Shown piece after piece: positions 6,552 through 11,079 of a DNA stretch of 11,079 nucleotides; the first letter of the stretch is position 1, and the number at the start of each line of letters is the position of its first letter. This stretch comes from JADGRQ01 sp041476585 (GTDB taxonomy: Bacteria; Pseudomonadota; Gammaproteobacteria; Burkholderiales; SG8-39): contig JBGOTT010000113.1 in assembly GCA_041476585.1 (NCBI GenBank), forward strand, positions 1-11,079. The letters are read 5' to 3'. The notes beneath the pieces are model-generated. The model was given only the letters and a program-made list of their open reading frames with translations, did not search any database and had not been told where the DNA came from. The translations under genes and the position numbers were made by a program.

Positions 6552-7156
6552 TCGAGTTCTTCTTCGACTGTTCGAGCCCCTGGACCTATCTGGGGTTTCA
6601 CAACATCCAGCCGCTCGCGGCCGAACTGGGCGTGACGATCCGCTGGCGGCCGATCCTCGTGGGCGGCGTCTTCAACAGCGTGAATCCCAGCGTATACGCG
6701 TCGCGCGACAACCCGGTGCCGGCCAAACAGAAATACTTGTCGAAGGACCTGCAGGACTGGGCACGCCATTACGGGCTGCGCATCGTGTTTCCGCCGACGG
6801 TTTTCCCGGTCAACAGCGTCAAGGCGATGCGCGGCTGCTTGCTGCTCGAGCCGCGGGGCAAGCTGGTGCCGTTTGCGACGGCGGTGTTCGAAGCCTACTG
6901 GGGGCGCGACGAAGACATCTCGCAGGACGGGGTGCTGGCGCAGGCTTGCCGGCAGGCGGGCGTGGATGCGGATGCGTTCTTCACCGGCATCGCGCAGTCT
7001 GCGATCAAGGCGCAATTGAAGGGCAACACCGACGAGTTGATCTGCCGCGGCGGCTTTGGGTCGCCGACGATGTTCGTCGACGGCGACGACATGTACTTCG
7101 GCAACGACCGGCTGCCGCTGGTGCGCGAGGCGCTGATGCGAAGGAACGGCCGCTAA
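6548..7156 (+). CDS. 2-hydroxychromene-2-carboxylate isomerase-like protein B (DsbA family)
   Basis: This 202-residue protein is a second member of the HCCA isomerase/kappa-GST-like family. FFFDCSSPWTY gives Ser10 in the glutathione-activating position; ILVGGVFN (36-43), FPVN (86-89), GSPT (171-174) and MYFGNDRL (182-189) match isomerase A block for block. Much of the rest differs, so this is an old divergence and not a recent duplication. Cys8 lies two residues before Ser10 (CSSP) and could be mistaken for half of a CXXC, but the second Cys is missing. ATG 6548 lies within the ATGA shared with the GST stop, a classic coupling arrangement, so the two probably work on the same glutathione-linked step. 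An upstream in-frame extension reads through the GST gene in another frame and is not real. Its TAA stop overlaps the stop of the convergent ligase gene. Confidence 0.9.
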   Translation: MIEFFFDCSSPWTYLGFHNIQPLAAELGVTIRWRPILVGGVFNSVNPSVYASRDNPVPAKQKYLSKDLQDWARHYGLRIVFPPTVFPVNSVKAMRGCLLLEPRGKLVPFATAVFEAYWGRDEDISQDGVLAQACRQAGVDADAFFTGIAQSAIKAQLKGNTDELICRGGFGSPTMFVDGDDMYFGNDRLPLVREALMRRNGR

Positions 7157-8976
7157 CCTGCGCGTGGCTTGTATAGCCCCTCGATCCCGCTCGCGTAGTG
7201 TGCCATCAGGTTATTGCGCTTCAACTTCAGCGCCGGCGTCATCAGCTCGTTCTCGATCGTCCAGGGCTCCAGCGTGAGCCATGCCTGGCGCGGAACGGCG
7301 TAGCGCGGGAAATCCCGGGTTAGCTGCTCGATGCGCCGCTGCACTACCTGGCGCACCGGCGCCGCCAGCAGGCTCGTCGCGTCGGCGGGATCGACTTTCA
7401 CGCTCGCCGCCAGCTTGCGCCACTCCCCGCGGTTCAACAGCACGACTGCGGCAATGAAAGGGCGATTCTCGCCCACCACGAACGCCTGCTCGAAAAGGTT
7501 GTCCGAGGTGATTGCGAGTTCCAGGTCGGTGGGCGCGATCTTTTCGCCGGTGGAGGTGACGATGATCTCCTTGATCCGGCCCATGATGCGAATTCGGCCG
7601 CCCTCGATCGCGGCCTGATCGCCGCTCTTGAGCCAGCCGTCTGCCGTCATCGCGAGCGCGGTGTCCTCCGGCCGTTTCCAGTATCCCTTCATCACGCTCG
7701 GTGCGCGTACCTGCAGCTCCCGGTCCTCGCCGATCCGCACTTCGACGTTCTCCAGCGCGCGGCCCACTGTAGACGGATCGTTGTCGTCCAGCCCGTTCGC
7801 TGTGACGACGGGCGACGCCTCCGTCATGCCGTAGCCCTGCAGCAGCGGCAGGCCGAGGCCGAGGAAGCAGCGCGCGATTGCCTGCGAGAGCGGCGCACCG
7901 CCGCTGATTGCAACGCGCACGCGCCCGCCGAATTGCGCCAGCAGCGGCCGCGCTACCGCTCGCTCCAACAGCGGCCACACCAAGGGGTCGAATGCCGCCC
8001 ACGCACTCGATTCGCAGGGCAGCTTCTGTTCGCGGCAGAAGCGCCGCCAGCCGACCGCCTGCGCCCAGTCGAAGAACTGCGCCTTGACGCGGGACTTCGA
8101 CAGCTGTTCCTGCAGCTTGCTATAGATGCGTTCGTAGATGCGTGGAACCGAGATCAGCACTGTCGGCCGCACGGTTTTCAGGTCTTCGCCCAACTGCGCG
8201 ATCGAGCGCGCGTACGCGACGCAGCATCCGACGGCGATCGGCAGGTAGTAGCCCGCTGTGCGTTCAAACGTGTGCGACAACGGCAGAAACGACAGGAACA
8301 CATCGTCCATTCCAGCTGACACGCGCGCCAGGGTCGACTTCACGTTCGAAACCACGTTCGCGTGCGTCAGCATCACGCCCTTGGGATGGCCGGTGGTGCC
8401 GGAGGTGTAAACGATCGCGGCCAGATCGCCTGGTTCGGGCGGCTTCACTTCAGAAGCCGAACCCCCACTCGCCAGCCAGTCGGCCAGCGGCGTCACGGGG
8501 ATCGGACTTGCGCTGCGATCCAATTGCGCATCGTCGCCGGCAACCACCACCTGCCTGAGCGCCGGAAGCTTCGCGCCGGTGGACAGAATGCTGCTCCACT
8601 GCCGGCCGGACGCGATGAGCAGCAGCGATGCCTCGGAATCCGCGAGGATGTAGGCCATGCTCCCAGGGTTGTCGATCGAGTGCAGAGGCACCGGAACCAG
8701 GGCGAGCGCAAGCGCGGCCTGATCGGTGCAGACTGCGTCGAGCCCATTGGGCAGCAATATCGCCACGCGAGCTCCGCGCTGCAGCTGCATGCCGCTGAGC
8801 GCGGCCTGCCATTGCGCGACGCGAATCCCCGCTTGGGCCCAGCTCGTGCTCACCCATTTGCCACTGTTCGCATCGAACTGCCGGTACGCCTCGGCATCCG
8901 GGCTGCGCGCAACGCGCCAGGCGAACAGGCCGGACAACGTATGCACCCCCGCGAGTTCGGCGAGGTCGGGCCTCAT
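7153..8976 (-). CDS. AMP-forming long-chain acyl-CoA ligase (FadD15/FAA1-like)
   Basis: This 607-residue adenylate-forming enzyme activates a carboxylic acid to acyl-AMP and then to the CoA thioester. Motifs in order: P-loop YTSGTTGHPKGVMLTH (190-205), LPLSHTFERT (231-240), YGMTEASP (382-389), GWLKSGDQA (447-455), hinge GRIKEIIVTSTGEKI (466-480), and the C-terminal Lys in TPALKLKR (580-587; Lys584 or 586). LSHTFER and TPALKLKR are typical of the long-chain type (FadD15, eukaryotic FAA/ACSL); length fits the usual 590-620. ATG 8976 has AGGTG 7 bases upstream. It follows the winged-helix gene by 41 bp on the same strand and is convergent with isomerase B, stop codons overlapping. Long-chain fatty acid is the default substrate; an aryl or alicyclic acid from the neighbouring pathway is possible, but the sequence does not decide. 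Confidence 0.92.
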   Translation of the reverse strand: MRPDLAELAGVHTLSGLFAWRVARSPDAEAYRQFDANSGKWVSTSWAQAGIRVAQWQAALSGMQLQRGARVAILLPNGLDAVCTDQAALALALVPVPLHSIDNPGSMAYILADSEASLLLIASGRQWSSILSTGAKLPALRQVVVAGDDAQLDRSASPIPVTPLADWLASGGSASEVKPPEPGDLAAIVYTSGTTGHPKGVMLTHANVVSNVKSTLARVSAGMDDVFLSFLPLSHTFERTAGYYLPIAVGCCVAYARSIAQLGEDLKTVRPTVLISVPRIYERIYSKLQEQLSKSRVKAQFFDWAQAVGWRRFCREQKLPCESSAWAAFDPLVWPLLERAVARPLLAQFGGRVRVAISGGAPLSQAIARCFLGLGLPLLQGYGMTEASPVVTANGLDDNDPSTVGRALENVEVRIGEDRELQVRAPSVMKGYWKRPEDTALAMTADGWLKSGDQAAIEGGRIRIMGRIKEIIVTSTGEKIAPTDLELAITSDNLFEQAFVVGENRPFIAAVVLLNRGEWRKLAASVKVDPADATSLLAAPVRQVVQRRIEQLTRDFPRYAVPRQAWLTLEPWTIENELMTPALKLKRNNLMAHYASGIEGLYKPRAG

Positions 8977-9017
8977 GGGTGTGCACCTGCTTCTGACAAC
9001 CTAATGAGCTTGCTTCG

Positions 9018-9293
9018 CTATTCCGGATCCCGGTCGCCGACCTTGCCGCGCACCTGAGCTTTTGACTTCCTGCCGGGGGCTGGAGGCGGAATATATCCCG
9101 CAGCTCGGTAGAGCATCCCGTCGCTCTTCTTTCCAGCATTGAACCGAACCACGTGGCACGTGATGACCTCCCCCATGGCTGACAGGTCGGAAACGCCGCG
9201 GCGCACGTTTGCAAGCGAGATTCCCGTCCCTGCAGCGATCTCCGAGTCGAGCTGCTCGCCATGGTCTTTCAGGTACTTCAGGATTTCGTGCAA
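9018..9293 (-). CDS. Small winged-helix DNA-binding protein (putative regulator), TTG start
   Basis: This 91-residue protein has an N-terminal winged-helix look: helix HEILKYLKDHG (2-12), a helix-turn-helix around residues 16-42 (DSEIAAGTGISLANVRRGVS), then a two-strand wing with EVITCHVVRF and GMLYRAAGYIPP. A Pro/Lys/Arg-rich tail (63-91) follows. Phage- and chromosome-encoded proteins of this pattern occur in Burkholderiales and are often called transcriptional regulators, as I recall; the target is unknown. The start is forced: an in-frame TGA at 9306-9308 leaves only GGA GCA ATC GAG before TTG 9291-9293, and GAGGAG (9302-9307) is 8 bases upstream. A poor start codon with a good ribosome site fits low, tuned expression. 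It lies 41 bp before the acyl-CoA ligase and may control it, itself, or the upstream Bug gene; this is inference from position. Confidence 0.75.
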   Translation of the reverse strand: MHEILKYLKDHGEQLDSEIAAGTGISLANVRRGVSDLSAMGEVITCHVVRFNAGKKSDGMLYRAAGYIPPPAPGRKSKAQVRGKVGDRDPE

Positions 9294-9424
9294 CTCGATT
9301 GCTCCTCATTGTCGCGAGCAGGGCGGCCTTCAGGGAAGCGTAGCACCGGGGAATGGTCCCGCGGTCGAGGCAGAAAGGTACCGCCACCGCCCCCGGATTG
9401 TAGCTTAAATGACGGTGACGGCCG
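9294..9424 (-). promoter_or_regulatory. Leader/promoter region of the winged-helix gene, with a near-consensus -10
   Basis: This 131-base gap lies between the Bug gene stop and the winged-helix start. On the minus strand TACAAT (9397-9402) matches the sigma-70 -10 box at five of six bases. No clear -35 is present at 16-18 bases; the region where it should be is occupied by the palindrome at 9415-9428. If used, it would leave an untranslated leader of roughly 95 bases. No terminator-like hairpin with a T run is visible. Promoter use is a guess. Confidence 0.35.
9302..9307 (-). promoter_or_regulatory. Ribosome binding site supporting the TTG start of the winged-helix gene
   Basis: GAGGAG on the minus strand, 8 bases before the TTG at 9291-9293 and immediately after an in-frame stop, so it pins this start. 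Confidence 0.6.
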
Positions 9425-9428
9425 TCAC
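9415..9428. repeat. Perfect 14-bp palindrome GTGACGGCCGTCAC
   Basis: The sequence equals its own reverse complement over 14 bases. It overlaps the stop codon of the Bug gene (9425-9427) and lies just upstream of the possible -10 of the winged-helix gene, so it could be a dimer operator. As a hairpin it would have a 5-bp stem and GGCC loop with no T run, so it is a poor terminator. The pattern is certain; the function is not. Confidence 0.5.
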
Positions 9429-10387
9429 TGGGCCTTGATGCCCGCCGCCTTTACCAACGTCACATTGGTGGCAATCTCCTCGCGGATATACGCGTTGAAC
9501 TGATCGGGTGCGTACTCCATCAGCTCGGCCCCTAGCCGAGCCATCTTTTCGCGCACGTCGGGCGACTGCAGCGTAATGACCAGCTCCTGATAGAGACGAT
9601 TCACGATTTCACGTGGGATCTTCGCTGGCGCGAACATGCCTACCCAGAAGTTGTAGTCCGAATTCGGAATGCCGAGCTCGAGCGTCGTCGGAAGGTCCGG
9701 AAGCGCGAGCGAACGCTTCGAGCTGCCCACCGCGAGCGCGAGCAGCCTGCCGTCCTTCAGCAACGGCAAAACCGCGTTCACCGGGCAGAAATAATAGTCG
9801 ACGCGCCCGGTCATCACCTCGGTGAGCGCCTCGGGCGTGCCCTTGAACGGGACATTTACGACATCGATGCCCGCACCTAGGCGAAAACGCTCGGCGTTCA
9901 GGTGCGTTGCGCTGCCGACCCCGATCGAGGCGGCATTCATGGCGCCAGGCTTCGCCTTCGCCACTGCCACGAGCTCCCTCACCGAGTGGATACCCTTCGT
10001 CGGTGCGATTACCAGGACATTCGGCAAGAGCCCAAGCGGCGCGATTCCGGTCAGATCGCGCAGCGTGTCGTAAGGGAGATTCTTGTAGGTGGACGGTGTG
10101 ACGGTATAGGACGACGAGTGCACGAGCAGCGTATAGCCGTCCGGCTCCGCTTTCGCAACGGCGGCGACGCCAATGGTGCCGCCTGCGCCGGGTCGATTTT
10201 CCACCACGACCGGCTGGCCGAACTGGGTCGACAACCGCTCCGATACCGTGCGCGCCATGATGTCGGTGGCGCTTCCCGGGGTGAAGGGGACAATGACCCG
10301 CAAAGGTTTCGTTGGCCACGGCTGCGCCCATGCGACGGCATGCACGGCCCCGAGCGCGAATACGGCGGTCAATTTCCAGAGTTTCAC
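9425..10387 (-). CDS. Bug-family (TctC-like) tripartite tricarboxylate transporter substrate-binding protein, GTG start
   Basis: This 320-residue periplasmic solute-binding protein carries a carboxylic acid or related solute to a TctA/TctB-type permease, or acts as a sensor. The signal peptide has KLWK, a hydrophobic core and a likely cleavage after AWA (residue 21), leaving QPWPTKPLRVIVPF. The family blocks PFTPGSATDIMAR (34-46) and VENRPGAGGTIG (62-73) line the ligand pocket in known Bug structures; LPNVLVI, ATHLNAE and the VPFKG region follow in normal order, and length is typical. GTG 10387 is chosen because AAGGGA is 5 bases upstream and it places the signal peptide correctly; a TTG at 10456 and ATGs between would extend the N-terminus by up to 23 polar residues. 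No TctA/TctB gene is visible, which is common for Bug genes. It is divergent, by 72 bp, from the molybdenum-hydroxylase FAD subunit, suggesting a ligand related to that enzyme's substrate. Confidence 0.92.
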   Translation of the reverse strand: MKLWKLTAVFALGAVHAVAWAQPWPTKPLRVIVPFTPGSATDIMARTVSERLSTQFGQPVVVENRPGAGGTIGVAAVAKAEPDGYTLLVHSSSYTVTPSTYKNLPYDTLRDLTGIAPLGLLPNVLVIAPTKGIHSVRELVAVAKAKPGAMNAASIGVGSATHLNAERFRLGAGIDVVNVPFKGTPEALTEVMTGRVDYYFCPVNAVLPLLKDGRLLALAVGSSKRSLALPDLPTTLELGIPNSDYNFWVGMFAPAKIPREIVNRLYQELVITLQSPDVREKMARLGAELMEYAPDQFNAYIREEIATNVTLVKAAGIKAQ

Positions 10388-10459
10388 GATCGTCCCTTCC
10401 CAAAGGAATTCCGTCAACTTTCTATTGTGTATCATTCCGCTGGGATTCGACATCAAACA
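10388..10459. promoter_or_regulatory. Divergent intergenic region between the Bug gene and the FAD-subunit gene
   Basis: These 72 bases must carry control elements for both directions. On the plus strand TATCAT (10430-10435) matches the -10 consensus at five of six bases, about 25 bases before the TTG start, without a clear -35. An 8-bp palindrome GGAATTCC lies at 10405-10412. The local AT content is higher than in the flanking genes. Promoter calls here are tentative. Confidence 0.4.
10393..10398 (-). promoter_or_regulatory. Ribosome binding site deciding the GTG start of the Bug gene
   Basis: AAGGGA on the minus strand, 5 bases before GTG 10387. Upstream in-frame starts lack a comparable site and would place polar residues before the signal peptide. 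Confidence 0.6.
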
Positions 10460-11079
10460 TTGAAATCAGCCCCGTTCGAGTACGTTCGTGCCGCATCGGT
10501 CGGTGAGGTCTGCGGCTTGCTCGCGCACCACGGCGACACGGCGAAGCTTCTCGCCGGCGGCCAGAGTCTCGTGCCGATGATGGCGATGCGCCTGCTGCGT
10601 CCGGCCTGCCTCATCGACATCAATGAAATCATCGCCTTGAAATTCGTCGCGGCCGAAAAGGATTTCGTCCGCATCGGCGCGTGCACGACCCAGATGGTGG
10701 TTGAACGCGACGAGGCGCTCGCCACGCGCGTGCCGATGCTGCGCCAGGCGCTTGCCTGGGTTGGGCACGTGCAAACGCGCAACCGAGGCACGATCGGCGG
10801 CAGCCTCGCGCACGCCGATCCGGCGGCGGAACTGCCGCTCGTCGCCGAGACACTTGGCGCGCGCATGGTGCTGCGCTCCACGCGCGGCACACGGACTGTC
10901 GAATCCGGCAATTTCTTTGCGGCGCAGATGGCGACTGCGGTCCGACCGGACGAATGCCTCGAGGAAATTCACTGGCCGGTGTGGCCCGAGCGGCGCACCG
11001 GATCGGCCTTTACCGAGATCAGCGTGCGCCACGGCGATTTCGCCATGGTCGCGGCCGCGGCGCAGATTGCGCTCGATGA
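10460..11079 (+). CDS. Molybdenum hydroxylase FAD-binding (medium) subunit, CoxM/CutM-like, cut by window end
   Basis: The first 206 residues of an FAD-binding subunit that passes electrons from the molybdenum and iron-sulfur centres to an acceptor. The frame is open to the last base, with two bases of an unfinished codon; full members have about 270-290 residues. The N-terminus KSAPFEYVRAAS is standard, and both FAD-binding signatures are present: AGGQSLVPMM (32-41) and TIGGSLAHADPAAELP (111-126). The start is TTG 10460-10462, which gives the family N-terminus; GTG 10427 in the same frame would add 11 unrelated residues, and neither has a strong ribosome site. It is divergent from the Bug gene. 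Small and large subunit genes would be expected downstream, outside the window. It may or may not partner the large subunit at 329-2617, which lies about 8 kb away on the other strand. Confidence 0.9.
   Translation, partial: MKSAPFEYVRAASVGEVCGLLAHHGDTAKLLAGGQSLVPMMAMRLLRPACLIDINEIIALKFVAAEKDFVRIGACTTQMVVERDEALATRVPMLRQALAWVGHVQTRNRGTIGGSLAHADPAAELPLVAETLGARMVLRSTRGTRTVESGNFFAAQMATAVRPDECLEEIHWPVWPERRTGSAFTEISVRHGDFAMVAAAAQIALD

Noticed and set aside
7153..9293. Possible toxin-antitoxin or defence module around the small winged-helix gene
   Set aside because: The only neighbour on one side is a complete acyl-CoA ligase and on the other a Bug protein; no nuclease, kinase or toxin-like partner is present.
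10466..11032. A 188-codon minus-strand frame opposite the FAD-subunit gene
   Set aside because: The plus strand encodes both FAD-binding signatures in frame; the antisense product is Arg/Ala/His-rich with no family resemblance.

Overview
The window is GC-rich DNA (about 60-65% G+C by eye). It most likely comes from a betaproteobacterium of the Burkholderiales type. The evidence is a Bug/TctC-type periplasmic binding protein, molybdenum-hydroxylase subunits, glutathione-dependent enzymes and an acyl-CoA ligase packed together. The genus cannot be read from the sequence. I see no rRNA, tRNA, CRISPR array, insertion sequence or phage structural gene, and no gene-free stretch longer than about 130 bases.

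Layout. (1) Positions 1-327 (+) hold the last 108 residues of an RND efflux permease. (2) Positions 329-5782 (-) hold five tightly spaced genes, read from right to left: a cardiolipin synthase-like phospholipase D protein, a small four-helix membrane protein (PF04020 type), an SDR-like protein that lacks the catalytic Tyr, a glutathione-dependent 2-hydroxychromene-2-carboxylate isomerase-like protein (isomerase A), and the large Mo-cofactor subunit of a xanthine dehydrogenase/CO dehydrogenase-family hydroxylase. Gaps are 13-30 bp, so one transcript is likely. (3) Positions 5835-7156 (+) hold a Nu-class-like glutathione S-transferase and a second isomerase-like protein (isomerase B), coupled by a 4-base ATGA overlap. 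(4) Positions 7153-10387 (-) hold a long-chain acyl-CoA ligase, a small winged-helix protein with a TTG start, and a Bug-family binding protein with a GTG start. (5) From 10460 to the window end (+) runs the FAD subunit of a second molybdenum hydroxylase, with a TTG start and cut by the window end.

Working together (inference): the enzyme set points to breakdown of an aromatic, heteroaromatic or other xenobiotic organic acid. Uptake or sensing would use the Bug protein, hydroxylation the molybdenum enzymes, isomerisation the thioredoxin-fold isomerases with glutathione, and CoA activation the AMP-forming ligase. No substrate can be named from sequence. Gene boundaries are very tight: the stop codons of the first convergent pair are one base apart, and those of the second pair overlap.

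I did not find a clearly new defence or mobile system. The best leads are the Tyr-less SDR beside a glutathione-type isomerase, the duplicated isomerases in divergent operons, the large molybdenum subunit lacking adjacent partners, and a perfect palindrome upstream of the winged-helix gene.
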